Assembly (NCBI GenBank): GCA_900618425.1
Contig: UZAN01040193.1
Location: forward strand, 45,035 to 87,532
Direction: 5' to 3'
DNA: 42,498 nucleotides
Source: Echinostoma caproni
Taxonomy: Eukaryota > Platyhelminthes > Trematoda > Plagiorchiida > Echinostomatidae
Shown here: positions 23,090 through 35,594 of the stretch, piece by piece
Layout: every line of letters begins with the position of its first letter
How positions within the stretch are numbered: the stretch's first letter is position 1
The notes under the pieces: model-generated
Told to the model about the DNA's origin: nothing
Seen by the model: the letters and a program-made list of their open reading frames with translations, nothing else
Database searches by the model: none
Position numbers and translations under genes: made by a program

Positions 23090-23432
23090 GTAAGTACTGA
23101 TTCGGTAAACATGATGAATTAACGGAGTTTGCCTGCATGAGGACGGTGGTTGGGCAGACAAAAGCCGGACGCTATTCTCCTGTTTTTGGTGTCCGGTTAC
23201 ACTCTTTAATCAGGTTGTTACTGCCAACTAACGGACTGCCTCTAGTGTTGCAGGATATCTTGTTTGTACACGTATGTTCCCAGTGCGGAAACATTTTCCT
23301 TTCCTTCATTCATATAGGTTGAACCCAATACAAACAGAAGGTACAAACCCACAATACGTTTTCTCTCTCCCGAGCTTTTCTTTTCACGCCTCTTCTTTCA
23401 ATTTAACCACCCCCACCCCCATCCCCAAACAG

Positions 23433-24831
23433 ATTTCCCCAGGACGCGAGAAACCCAAAATTCTCGACTTACGTCGCACCACCCCTAGACAACTCAAACA
23501 ACATCACCACAAACAAGGCGGAACTGATGCCAAAGTGTCCAATTCACTGACAAATGTGAATGAGAAATACAAAACTGTGCCCACTCCCGACTCGGCTACC
23601 AAATCGAATCCGAGCGAGCTCGCCTCATCACTGATTCGGACAGCCAGTTTACACTTGCGGTCCACTTGGTCTAAACTGAAGCGTTCCAACAGTGGACATT
23701 CGACCAAATCGCAATCGAACAGTTCGACGAGTTTACGTGAACGTCGATGCTCTGACCCGTCTACTCGGGGTTTACCATTTGAGAGTGAAGAGATGGGCCC
23801 CGGTAAACAACCGAATCATCATCATCAACAATATCCCCATGCGCATCAGCAGCAACAAAATTACCAACACCTAACAAAAGATGATGATTGGGGCAAATCA
23901 CAGGTAGTTACAGTCCCACCTAGAGTCTCTAGTTTAAAGGGGCCTCCACCGAGAACCACCAGTCCTTCCACAACCCCTCAAACTCGTCATCGTGTGGCCA
24001 GTGCCCCAGATGAATCACCACCCCCGCCACCTGGATGTAGCAAATGGTCAACACGTTTGGATCCTCCACCCCCAGTGTCAAACGGTCGACCGATTGCGCA
24101 TACCCAGGGCCCTGTTGTGTTTAAACATATTCAACGAAACCGAAGTTCCGATCTCTCACCCTCGGATAGTGACAAGTCCAAGTCTGGAGGTCAAGCCATT
24201 TCTCGAGTGGAATGGAAGCCTTCCGGTCATGGATTAGGTGCAACCACATTTAGTTCGCTCCCGACAGGTAATTCGGATGACTTGAATTTGTTATCTGACG
24301 ACTGTGTAGATGTAGGTGAGTTGGGACGAATCAACTTCCGAACCGGCAGTTTTATGGGCCGATATCCACAATCCCGGGGTGGAGGTCAAACTGTCCGGTA
24401 TCCGCAAATCACCGGTCCTGTGAGCACACAGGTACACCATAGACATGTACAACAGGCCAGCACCACACCGAGTCGTTTATCCCCATCTCGGCCGTTGTAT
24501 CTTTCCCCGCCCTATCTGGCGCAATCCTCAGGGAATACCACACGCTCCGCTCCTTCACCTAGTCTTTCCTCAATGACTTCCACATCGGGTCCAGTTGTTC
24601 CAGAGCCAGTTGTACACAGAAGTAAACAAATGTCCGGTTCTCGGATTCCTAACAAAACTCAACAGAACCGAGCACATGATGTAACATCACCATCGACCTC
24701 TCTCATGCCAAATTCCACGATACCCGGTTCAACGAACGCGGCTTCCTTCCTCGAATTGGATCCGGTTCTAGCTCGACTGCTATCTGATGTGTCCAGTCTG
24801 GATGAATATCGTTCAGCTCTTCGGCCTCAGG
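23433..24831 (+). CDS. Large linker exon of a DLC-type RhoGAP gene
   Basis: The longest coding exon in the window, about 466 codons. An open frame continues upstream to 23274, but the long pyrimidine tract CCCCCACCCCCATCCCCAAA with CAG at 23430-23432 argues that the exon begins at 23433. The donor is CAGG|GTAATT after 24831, with an in-frame TAG only 5 bases into the intron. In and out phases are 0 and 1. The protein is low in hydrophobic residues and probably disordered. It has a basic segment STWSKLKRSNSGHS, a His/Gln tract HHHQQYPHAHQQQQNYQH, a PPPPP run followed by GCSKW, a phospho-Ser-like cluster SSDLSPSDSDKSKS, and an acidic end VSSLDEYRSAL. Such regions usually carry phosphorylation, SH3 and adaptor sites, but no specific partner can be read here. 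Identity depends on the downstream exon at 40675-41118. Confidence 0.9.
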
Positions 24832-26374
24832 GTAATTAGCTCGAACACTTCATGATTCTTTTTTTCATTTTTGCACATTAAACATACTTGAAACACGTGT
24901 ATAATGCAGTAGGATTTTCTAGTGACAGACCCAGTCCGTAAACACGAATGTTCTCGTGCTTATCACTAATGCCAATTTTGCCACTCTCTTTCAGTTGCTG
25001 CAATGTTATTGCAGTCTGTTTGTGTTACCTGGCTTGTCGCGTTGAAGATATGTGAACCGAAGTATGGATTCGTTCGGGGGTTACTTCTGATTGTACTGCC
25101 GTAAAATCAACAACCTTCAATTTAGTATCCGAGTTCATTTGGCTCCGATCGAAACAGGAAATTTTTATCAGTTGTGAACCAAAATGGAATGTTAAGCTAT
25201 CAACTGCGTAGTACTTCCTCGTCTATGCCTCATTTAATCAAACTTTATGATTGGTTCATGTGTGTATGTGTGTGTATGCAGATCATTAAAAACGAATGAA
25301 ATGAAAGTAGTAGTCGGTATTACCTTTTTAAACAGGCACGTTGTCCCAACACATGGTTAAAAAGCAAGGAAGCGCAGGGAACACATTGAACAGATGGTCC
25401 AGACGGACGGAAATGTTGCATTGCTTGGTCGAAAACGGACTTGAAATTTTGAACGGTTTGATGCGCCGCACTCCACTTTCGGTTTTGTTTGATCGACCAG
25501 GCCAACATGATTGCCCCCAATTCATTGACTGTGGTCAAATGAAAGCATAGTTAAATTTCTCCATTTTTGGGCGCATATTTTTAATCTGTTGTTTAGTTTA
25601 ATCGTTTGCTTGATACACTTTCAAGTTCACTTTTAAAGGTTTAATAGGCTTACGATACTTAAAATAATGAATCCTCAGTCTAGGGTAGCAATTCATGTCC
25701 CCTATGCAGTGTAAATGTGACCTACAGGAAGATATATCAAACGCTTACTCGCCAGTAAACAAATGCGACTGAACTCTTTAGGTAGCTCATCACGCCATGG
25801 ACACATATACAAAGGGTTATACTCGTGCGTGAGAATACTGTTCTCTTACACGGTATGATTTCACGTTAGTTTATGATAGCTCAAATAATCGTAGCCTGCC
25901 TTCCTTCCCTTTGGGAGACTGAAATCTAATCGTCACGTTTCCTTTCTGCTTACAAACTCACCCACATATTTTTCGTCTATCCCTTTTGCCAATCTCCACC
26001 CTCCCAGTTGATTGATGAGAGGCAATCGGTTTGTAAAAATGATCGATCAGATCTCGGTCACCTATTGGCGAAGTGACTGTAATCGCGAATAACCGTGCCA
26101 CCGCTTCGCGTGCACACATAAGTGAACCACTGTGTAACAACCGTTCAGTATCGAATGTGGGTCACAAGGGGCCGAGTGCCTTTATTATATTTTTTATGAT
26201 GCCAACCAATCTTTCGGTTGAATAAAGAAACCAATCATGGTAATTTATTGTCTTTCTGATCGTTTCCAATAGCGAAGATGCAACAGTTGCGGTTTCTTGT
26301 TATTAGTGCGAAACATGTCTTAGGGATCATGTCCGTTTGATTCATACATTATTTGCTTTCGGCTTATAACTGTA

Positions 26375-26392
26375 AGACAGACAGACAGACAG
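26375..26392 (+). repeat. AGAC microsatellite
   Basis: Tandem AGAC units. Confidence 0.9.
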
Positions 26393-27194
26393 AATGTAAT
26401 GATCCAAATGCTTAACGGCTCCGACAGATAAAGCGTTTTGTTCTGACGCAATATTTCTTCTTAGATTTATTCAAAAAGTAAATTTACCACTTCAAAAATA
26501 CCGATTCTATTTGGTTTACAAACATTAACTCGGTCCCAAAGGGGTTTTGCTTTTAGTTTTTCTGGACAGAAAATTTTACGGAAATTTCGGTTTTTCTCTT
26601 GAACCGGGTCTTAAAAAGACACTTCTAGGTGATGCGTACACCGTTCTACTTTCACCTTCAGTATGTTAGTTATAGTATATCTAGCAAATAAGAACGCAAA
26701 TTTTTCTTTGAGCCCATTACTAAGCAAGAATGCAGTGTCTTTTGTCTGTATTTCTCTCTCCCTTGCCAACTTATGTGTATAATTTCATGAGTATTTTACA
26801 CGGACCTAATAGGTTTCTCTGTGCAATTGGTGCACAACAGTTCTCTGTTTGATGTGATAAGAGTTCAATGCAATCATAAAAATCTTAAACCATCGAGATG
26901 TGCTCATGTTTGCTTGTTCCATACGAAGATAGCTCACGATCTGAACCTTTGTCCGATATCCGAAGTCTTCAGTTCCTGTCCATCTTGAGTGCTATTTGGA
27001 AATTAAGTTTACGCATCAACCTCGTTCAGACGAAATTTCCTTGCATTTTGTATGCTTGCTTTTCAGTGCGGTGTGTCATTTGTCCCAAATACCTACTGTT
27101 CACCGATGATAACCAGCAACCCAACCCCTGGTACTTGGAGTTGCCAATGACAGAGTAGATAGGACATTGAGTCGAACTTGGGTGGCGATGACAT

Positions 27195-27205
27195 GGTTCG
27201 AATCC
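27195..27205 (+). promoter_or_regulatory. Isolated perfect B box
   Basis: GGTTCGAATCC matches the RNA polymerase III B-box consensus exactly. No clear A box or tRNA fold is seen 30-60 bases upstream, so this is probably a relic of a tRNA-derived repeat. Confidence 0.3.
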
Positions 27206-30200
27206 GAAGTGCACCTGTAACATTGAAATATTCTGTTTTTTTAATTCAAACAAAATTTTCAACATACTTTATCAGTATCATTCTGTTTACTGACCATCAT
27301 TTAGTTTAGCTAGAATTGCGCCACTTGCTTTAGTTTTACTAAAAAAATGACGTTCTCGCCGGAAAAGTGCGCTCCTAGTTCTCTAGTCAATTAATCGTGG
27401 TTGATCGAACCCCAATTTTGATCACAAACAGTAAGATAACATTATTAAATCTTAAAGACACAATGTTATCACTGCTTAGATGTGGTTCTGATCCACCAAT
27501 ACCCAAGCATCGTCGTTCCGATAATTAATTTGATCTGATACACGGTGTATCATTACTGCCCGGGCTTACAGGAAGATAAAAGTTATAGGACCGATAAGCA
27601 TCCAATGAATGCATTAGCGTTTTAACTATGCTACCAACGAATTGAAGGTAGAAACCAAACGTCACCTAGAAACTCTCAATTAAAGTTAAAAAAAAATGTA
27701 GGCCATATAAATTGAAATGATCAGTAATCCTTCTGAGAGTAAAGTGAAAAGTTGCATAAGATATCTACAATGATCTGACGTATGATTTTAATAATAATAA
27801 TAGTTTTCTCTTTCATTTCGTGATTATACAACCGTACAGATAACTTTTGGGTAGAAGGTTGTGAACAAGAAACAACTGCTTGAGGAATACGGAGCGTGGG
27901 GAGATGAACGGCGGTTGCGGGGTCTAGGCAAACGACCTCTATGATAGCGATCCTAATCAGTGGATCATTGTCACCCAGTATATTAAAAACAAATGAACCG
28001 CATCAAATGAGTGCAACTGTAGGAGATTCTCAGTAGTAGCTCTTCCTTGATAATAAGGTTTACTCTGGTGCCGATCGATCACAAAGTCCCCATGTTCATG
28101 GTAAACACAGCATGCTAATTCACGATTGCAATTCCTAGTGCAACCCCATGTAGATGTCAGAAGGCCCATCAGTTTCTGACCGATGATATCATTATTATTG
28201 AGGGTAAGTCTGTATTTTATGAACATTTAAATCCAGAATATGAAGTTTGAACAGGCCTTATTGGCGAATGCGTATAAAAAGGGATCGACAGTATGGGTAT
28301 TTTTTAATACAATCTGGCATATTACATTGCTTTATCAGTCAACATGAGAAAATTATAGGTTTCTCGTCTGAAGGCAAATGCTTACGTACAACTGTCTAAT
28401 AACGCATCATTTCACTAACTTAAATTACAAGTAGACGAGATCGTACCGCGACACGAATAGTAGCTTAGATACTAGCAGAATAATCAATACACCGCACCCA
28501 GTATTATAATCCTTGTCGAAATATGCAGTATTTTTATCTTTCGATATGTGATTCCATTACTACGAAACAACTGCTAGTCTGAGCGTCTCTTTCAAACTGA
28601 ATAATCTCCTAGTTTCTTCTATTGTAAATAGAATTTAATAGACAGTTTTAGGGACGAGGAAGCAGTTGATCCAATGGATGTCAGAATCATAGAAAATTGG
28701 AGTAGTTTGCCCAAGGTGCCGATTTAAGAAAACAAGACCTCGAGCCGATGTGAAGACACCAACAACAGCTACACCATCATCACTAACTGTGCGGTTGTAC
28801 CGGCTGTCACTTAATGCGATTCAGTGCATGATTTGGTAGAACATACATAAAATATCGCAGGATATGAGAAGGGATAATTAGTTATTGCCATAAAGCGTTT
28901 ACTTAGTAAACATCACCTGCTAAACATCTTTACGAATGAAATAGCTTCGATTTAATTGTTTAAGAATATGTAGATGGGTTACCTCATTCGATGCATTTCG
29001 AACAGGGAGCAATCACTGTCAGAGGTAAATGAAACTCCTGGATCGATGGTTTGAATTGCACTGTATGACTTTCTACAATCACCTCAACAAACACAACAGC
29101 TCACGTTTCTATCAGGAGAATATTTGGCACATGAGTCATCACCTTCGGTATAATACAAGCATAAAAAGATCAGAATTACTGAATCACGGACACTAAACTG
29201 TGATTCGAGGTTAAGGTGGAGCTCACATGCTGTTCCTCATGTGTATTTTGATTCTGCAGATCAGATGGGAACCAGGTAATTTCTGTATACTTTTCTACAG
29301 CACTGGGTGTGTCTCAATTCAGAACTCCTAGAGGAATAAGGACAACAGCAAACGAAATTAGTGTGCAAAGGGTGCTTATGTTCCATATGTATCCCTTTTT
29401 GTTAGAATCTGCTGTTTCTGATGATACATTGGATTACATTGCACAGAGATTAGGACTACACCGCAGGTATTACAGGGTCATTTTGGAAAAAATGGAAAAA
29501 TCCCCGCGTTCAAAATGAATTGTTATCTTTCACGTCCCACCGTGCTAAGATTTTGCTTTTAATTGAACACTGAACCTCGTGGATATATTACATGGATTAA
29601 AAGGTTGTTAACATTTTTCTGTACCAGTGAGGCCGTACAAAGTCGAGAAGGCTACCATTTTTTCACCTTTTTGTTGCAAGTTACTTTGCCCGAATCACAT
29701 CAGTTTTCTCCCAGGACTAGAAAATTTTCCACCGTTTTCTGTTGTATAGACAAAAATGATTTTACGATTTGTCTGAAGAGCACCGAGAAGACTGCATTCT
29801 CAACTGGAACGACCATTTTCTCGTTCATCTGAGCTGTGGTGCCTCCTCGTTGGGATAGAAAGTTTTGAAGCTAATGATCACATCTACGAGAACAGTGCTG
29901 AAGACAGTGTGTGCGATGATTTAGTTTATTGACAATCATTTGTAACAACAGCTGTTTACTCCTAATTCCTTTTATGTAATACGCCTTCCTCATTCACGTC
30001 TAACATGCCCATGGACTGATCCTGCAATTTGGTTGCAATCACCGATCATGGTAGATCGAGAAGAAAATTAAAACCAACTAATAATCCTATTTTTCCATGC
30101 AATAAAAAGCCGGTTCGATTAATTTCTCACAGCTTTATTTCTGCAGCCTGGGTTGTCTCCACTCTGAAAAAATCCGTCAATAAATGTTCATACTAAGGAA

Positions 30201-32308
30201 AGACGCATGAGAACTCCGCAAATTCGCTTTACATCAAACTTGAGCAGATCACCAGTGAATTCATTCACACATTGAAAATGTCTCTTGAAACTCTGTCCGA
30301 CAGTCTGCTGCTTTACCAACGACATCGGATTCGAGCTTTGAGTTTTCATCTTTGTATCACGGTAAAGTTCATCATAAATATGGCTGGAGTATAATCAATA
30401 AGTATGTTTTGGTGACTGAAAATATTGCAGCTCATAGAGGCCGGATTGGTTGAATATGCGATTCACTTTACAACCCTGATTATCCTGCAAACCCTAGCAA
30501 AGATAATTCGGTTATCCTAATACAAGAGTGCAATGAAGCTAATCTAAAGCACAAAATACTGATACTGCTTGGTAAATCCACGCTTTGGAATAACAGAGAT
30601 AAACTGACTGATCTTGGACCGAATTTTGACTTGTGGATACGAAATGGATATTCATGTAGCAAGTGGGGTTTTCTGTAACAGCTGTATATCCGAAATCCGA
30701 CTGATGTATAAGGAGTGACTGTTCACGTAACAAAGCGTGTTCTGCTATATCTCAACCTTGCCTTGGATCAGTTTTAAAATAGCCCCTGGATGAGTCCAAC
30801 CCCGGGATTTTTCTAGTAACAAGCATATTTCTGTTATTTTCCATGCTGTCAGTAAGGTTATTCATCGAGAAGTCACGATCCATTTCAGTCCTCACTCAAT
30901 AAACTCTTCCATTCTTAACCGTATAAAAAGTACGATAAACCCAGACGAAAACGGCTAACTGTACACTTTTACTGTTGGTATAAAAATTCAAAACTGACCT
31001 TCCTGTTCATTTTCTAGTTTTCCTAGGTACAGTGGGCGGGTTGCGTCAGGCTAGAAATCGATACATGGGTCTTTTTTCACTGTTGCCCGACTTTCATATA
31101 GTATCCATCCGTCGATGCACATTCGAATGTAAGTGGGTATTGGGTTGTGCTTTATAGACTATGGACTAACCCACTCTCTCGTACGCGTTCACGTTCGCGC
31201 GAATTCGATGGGACTGACATTCCAACTATGAGATCCGCCTTGCCTGTTTCGTGAAAATCTCTTTCTTGTCGATTGGACTTAATCTGAAAAAGTACACGTA
31301 GATATAGGCACTTGATCAGACACTTAAGGACAAATTCATTCTGGTATCTATTTTACGATAGGATGAATCAAACTGCAAACCAGTCTTCCCGTTGATAACA
31401 CTTCGGGTGACCTCTATCGCAATCCTAGATTTATTAATGTATAATACTATATCCTGAGTAAGATGTGTTTGGTCAGTATCCGCTTTACTTAAGGTGCTCC
31501 AAGTACCGCTGGTTCATGCACTACAGCCAAACGGGATAGAATTTATGAACCGAGCTTTGGTCTTATCGCATTTTCATTGATTGTGCCTGAGTCACCCATA
31601 CCGTGATCTTTATGGCGTACTTCTACTAGTTCTTGCTGTCTAGAAGAGTCAATTATAATAGAGCTTCTTGATATGCTGCACAATTTAGGAAGCGTGCTAA
31701 TTGTCCGGATGCCCGTAGCACGTTTGCACAGATGGTCTGTGCTGTATCATGTGCAGACAATGTGTAGCAATCTGATCATCTGCCTGGTGGTCGAATGAGG
31801 TTCTGGTTTCAAACCTCAGTTAGGGTCGATGATATCACACTGTCTATGGCCCACTTAAACCAAAATAACGGTGAAATGCTTCTGAGTTTTTCAGTTCACG
31901 TTTTCTTTGTTCTGTATATAGCGATATTCATTGTGAAATGTAATTGAATCCTTCACCACTCCCAGTATGACATGCATTAGGCAATCGTCCTGACATGCGT
32001 ACCACAAACGAGCCATTGAAAAATGGAAGTGTGATAAAATGCTCACTTGACACAGCATAACACTATTTCCTTAGAGTTCTATAATGGTTATTCTGTATTA
32101 GGTCCATCTTGAAGCGGTGAGCTTCACGGTTGCTTGATGTGCGATAAAGTGAGAGACAAGCAACATGGTATCTGCGTGGCACATCACAAATCTTCATTAA
32201 AATCACCTAAAAACGCCACACATATATCCCTACCGATGATCATAAATATATAACTGTTGTGTCCCAAATTAAGTAGGCAAACGAGCACACAACGAATGAA
32301 GCAGTAAG

Positions 32309-32314
32309 TTTATT
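32309..32314 (-). terminator. Poly(A) signal of the nested minus-strand gene
   Basis: A canonical AATAAA on the minus strand (TTTATT on plus) lies 192 bases past the stop codon of the exon at 33252-32506. The intervening sequence is plausible 3' UTR and includes a short AGGC repeat (32380-32392). This makes the exon above a terminal one. Confidence 0.6.
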
Positions 32315-32505
32315 GTAAACAGCAAGTATGTAGCCGGTACACAAACCGGGGAACAAGCAGGAACGATCAGTATGTAGCAAGGCAGGCAGGCAGACGGAGC
32401 TCACACGTTGCAGTACATGCGAGTGCTGTCAAGTCAGCATTCAAACAGTCAGTTAATCGATCAATCAATCAATCTGGCCACAGCCATGTGTGGCAAGCGA
32501 ATCAG

Positions 32506-33252
32506 TCATTTGTAGGCCACAACATCACGTCTTCTTCCACGAATTAAAAAAAGGATTAGCCTTTTCACAGGGAAAAACAACAAATCATAAAATAGTGATG
32601 ACTTGCGTAGTTGAAACAATGCCTTTCGGATTCGAGTAGAAGGATGTTGCATTATTCCCAACCTCCGAGGTGCAGTCCCGGAGTGATTTCTGTTTCCATA
32701 GTCAGTTTTGAGTTGAGACGGGCAAGGTTTAGGTGGCAGAATTCTGAGAAACGACTCATAAACCCGTTTTTCGGTCACTCTTGGTGGGCTCATGTTTTCA
32801 ATTTTCAAGGGTGAAACGAATCTGAACTCATCCCATTCCTTTTTAATCTGATGAAAGCTTCCTTTCTGACGAATTCCCTGCGGCCTTGCGGCATGAATAT
32901 GTGAATCTGGACACGAGCACATTTTGTGGTTTTCGTTCGACTTTTGATTCTTCTCCGACTGGTTTGTCAGATTCGGATTTGTTGTGATTTGTTTGCTAAC
33001 CAATGGTACAACCGAGACATTCTGAGTTTTTGACTGGGAAATCTTATGAAATTCACTCTTCTGTACAATCGACTGCACGGCATGTATATTAGTGAAGGTC
33101 AATGAAGGTTCAAGGGATGAAATACTTGTTCGGAAGCCGTGGGACCCAACATTCAGTGTATCATTAGAGATATCTTCAAACTGACTATGTTCTCGTGTTT
33201 CATCTAAATACAAACAACCATGATCACTGCCTCGTCCTGATAAAGTCTCGAC
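32506..33252 (-). CDS. Terminal coding exon of a nested minus-strand gene, unknown protein
   Basis: Read on the minus strand, the acceptor ATTTTATTTCTAG precedes 33252. The frame is then open for 248 codons to a TGA at 32506-32508. The first Met in the frame is far inside, so the start must lie in an upstream exon that I could not place with confidence. The protein begins VETLSGRGSDHGCLYLDE. It is polar and Ser/Asn/Lys-rich in the first half. It then has a more ordered basic second half (SFHQIKKEWDEFRFVSPLKI, KRVYESFLRILPPKP) and ends with a hydrophobic/basic tail LLFFPVKRLILFLIRGRRR. I recognise no family. It sits antisense inside the 15 kb intron of the RhoGAP gene, with a poly(A) signal 192 bases after the stop. 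The plus-strand ORF at 32611-32814 is a shadow. Confidence 0.7.
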   Translation of the reverse strand, partial: VETLSGRGSDHGCLYLDETREHSQFEDISNDTLNVGSHGFRTSISSLEPSLTFTNIHAVQSIVQKSEFHKISQSKTQNVSVVPLVSKQITTNPNLTNQSEKNQKSNENHKMCSCPDSHIHAARPQGIRQKGSFHQIKKEWDEFRFVSPLKIENMSPPRVTEKRVYESFLRILPPKPCPSQLKTDYGNRNHSGTAPRRLGIMQHPSTRIRKALFQLRKSSLFYDLLFFPVKRLILFLIRGRRRDVVAYK

Positions 33253-33457
33253 CTAGAAATAAAATACATGAAGAGCTGAATAATAATCCGATATTTTGTT
33301 TCCTGGTTATGTAGCCCAGTTCCGAATGTTTCAGCAACACTAGAAGCTGAGCAACTAACTATTTCGTTGCTATATCTCCCGTTTGTGCGTATTCCGCTTA
33401 AATTCAAAAGCACAAAACGGATGAGACGTATAGGGCACAACGGATTCACAACTGGAA

Positions 33458-33525
33458 CGCTCAGTAATCAAACGCCATTGGTTAGCTCCACATCACCCCG
33501 AAGGTCGTGTGTTCGAGCCCCACGT
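33458..33525 (+). repeat. tRNA-derived fragment, probable SINE relic
   Basis: GCTCAGT and TTGGTTAGCTCC are parts of a tRNA D-arm separated by an insertion. CGAAGGTCGTGTGTTCGAGC (33498-33517) and the CCCACG after it keep a T-arm with one mismatch and a B box. Too broken to be a tRNA gene. No relation to the hammerhead SINE beyond the tRNA-like parts. Confidence 0.45.
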
Positions 33526-33766
33526 TTGTTTGTTTAACATTATAGCCCTTTGATTGACCTCTCCTCCCTTCTCATAAACTGAGCGTTCAGTACATTAATT
33601 GGTAATGGAAATAAAGGATAAAATTTGAAGATAGGAAAACACCGAGTGCCCTTGATCATTTTCCCTTAACTTTACGGCTCTATCTCAAAGTATAGTCAAC
33701 TGTTTCCTTCTATTATTCAAGGAGCTCCTTGATGCTTTTTTTGATTGTAGCGATACTACCTTTGGC

Positions 33767-33797
33767 ATATATAAATATATATATATATATATATATG
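33767..33797. repeat. AT microsatellite
   Basis: (AT)n with one interruption (ATAAATATAT). Confidence 0.95.
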
Positions 33798-34146
33798 ATT
33801 AGCAAATAGAATTATGCCAATGAGTAGAGAAAAAGAGATTGATCTAATTGCTTTATTACCTGGTCGTAGATATGATAACGTGAATAAGGCTGGTTACGCC
33901 TTGGTGTTCTCACAAAAGTCCCACTCCTCCATTCTCATACATATTACTTATTATGGTCAAAACAGTATACGTAATACGAAGAAAAGACAAACGCGTTGTG
34001 TTTTTGTTTAAGTTTAACCCATACTCGATGGTGTTGTTTTTGTTGTTCGACAGCTTGTACACACGCGTTGTTTATATCATTCAATTCCTTCATATTGGAA
34101 CGAGTGCATAGTCATAAAATATGGTTCACCTCACCCTCCGCCTACG

Positions 34147-34309
34147 TACACACACACACACACGTATTTACGCTGGACCCCTCGCACACAAGGTCCTCTC
34201 CCACCGTCCAACTTCGTTTGTTTATACACTATTCCCGTTCGGACATGAATGATTGTCAAGGTCACCGTCAACATTAGTTACACAATTGTTGAGTGTGTGT
34301 GTGTGTGTA
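34147..34309 (+). repeat. CA tract then GT tract, 130 bases apart
   Basis: (CA)n at 34147-34163 and (GT)n at 34293-34309. The two can pair with each other as a weak inverted repeat. Confidence 0.8.
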
Positions 34310-35321
34310 TGCACATGTTCCTCTAATCGTGTACCCGTGTGTGTACATGTCCCTTGTGTCCTTTCATCCAGTGCCTACTCAGTGGCTACTCTTACTGGTT
34401 AGCTCTCAATGATGGTTGACATATGTCGGTTTCCCACAATTCCATTTGTTTGTGCCTCTCTGGGCAAGTAATGACATGGCAGGATCGTCATTTTTTCTTT
34501 GCAAAGAAAATCATTGTGCGAAATGCGTTCTGTTTACCTCATTCCGATGGTCAGTTACTGACGGTGGGATAGGTTTATTCTCTCGGTGTACGAAAACTGT
34601 TCCGTATCGAAAAGTTTCAAGTGGACGATTTGTGCAAACTCGCATCGGCTGAGTTCAGGAACACGTTCGAGGTGTGACAAACACAAGCACACACACTGTA
34701 ACTGTCGTTAAAGTGATAAATTAGGAACATAATTGATCAAATAAACGAATTGTTTTGTCCGTTAACTACGAATTTAAATCACTATAGTTTCTCTTATTCT
34801 CAATTAAACCCTGATTGGTTCTATGTGCTGGCCATCTGGTAGGCGGCAATAGTAGTCAAGATGAGTTCTTATGAAGTATTTACGAGTCAATTGCAATTGG
34901 TCAGTCCTAAGCAAATCAGTCAGCTATTCCATACACGTAATGCACAACTTCAGTATTGCATATGATCAGCTAAAATGTCTGGTATTAAGAATCTCCCTGA
35001 TAGGGATTTCTGCTGATGATCATTTGTCCAAACCATCCACTTGAATCCAACCAACTGTGCTTGATAGGCGATGTGAATAAATCGCATTCGCTAGTTTAGG
35101 CACTGAGATGTTTTTCTGGTTACTGAGAACAGAGAAGACAAAACTGCATCATCATATCTGGTTCGGCACAGTACATATATGCATGAACTTCTCAGAGATG
35201 GTACAGGAAAACCCCTAACATTTTCAATCGTTTCATGTTTGCAATACGGNACGGAGGATGAACAGAGTATCGCATACTCCTCGCTGTAATTGACTGGCAC
35301 TGTAGGAGAGTAGAACAACAG

Positions 35322-35511
35322 AAATGTGGAATTCAGCCCAGACATAATGATCTTTGAAATATACCGCATGAGCCTCATTTTTTTGGATCGTGAAGATGAT
35401 CCATTTCGGAATGCTGGGCAAATTTCGATAATATCGTTCCGGTCAAATTGTGATGGTAGATGTGGTGGTGTATTGCGAGAGATTAACCCTCAATTATTTG
35501 ATGATTTCATG
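35322..35511 (+). CDS. Candidate exon 1 of a small two-exon gene, unknown protein
   Basis: The frame is open from just after a TAG at 35311. It reads NVEFSPDIMIFEIYRMSLIF, LDREDDPFRNAGQISIISFR and ends REINPQLFDDFM, with a normal mix of charged and buried residues. The start may be an acceptor at 35321 (ACAACAG) or the ATG at 35368. The exon would end at ATG|GTTTGT after 35511, phase 0, and join the exon at 35595 in frame. The donor is weak. No family is recognised. It lies on the plus strand inside the 15 kb RhoGAP intron; phase and the lack of similarity make a RhoGAP exon unlikely. Confidence 0.4.
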
Positions 35512-35594
35512 GTTTGTAATGCTTGACGGATTTTATTTGTTTGATAATTTTGCGAAATAATCACTTAAATCTAAGTCTCCCTTTCGTTTGTGAG

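Larger units (their letters stand above)
24832..32308. other. Left half of the 15 kb intron
   Basis: Mostly AT-rich. Protein-like islands occur at 25320-25550 (both strands), 25958-26161 (minus) and 29298-29518 (plus); they are described as findings. Otherwise an AGAC repeat and an isolated B box; nothing else recognised. Confidence 0.45.
33253..35321. other. 15 kb intron, between nested gene and candidate gene
   Basis: Holds the tRNA-derived fragment, the AT, CA and GT microsatellites, and ORFs at 33814-34011 and 34416-34652 without known similarity. The upstream exons of the minus-strand nested gene should lie here or further right, but I could not fix them. Confidence 0.4.

Noticed and set aside
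23274..23432. ATG at 23274 as start of the 521-codon frame
   Set aside because: A strong pyrimidine tract and CAG at 23430-23432 make the preceding bases intronic; the phase also fits the upstream exon.
33861..33960. Minus-strand donor GACCAG|GTAATA as the exon before the nested gene's last exon
   Set aside because: Phase fits, but the short open frame lacks an acceptor and could be chance.
34571..34670. Frame reading KLFRIEKFQVDDLCKLASAE before a GAG|GTGTGA
   Set aside because: Protein-like, but no usable acceptor and the phase does not join either neighbour well.
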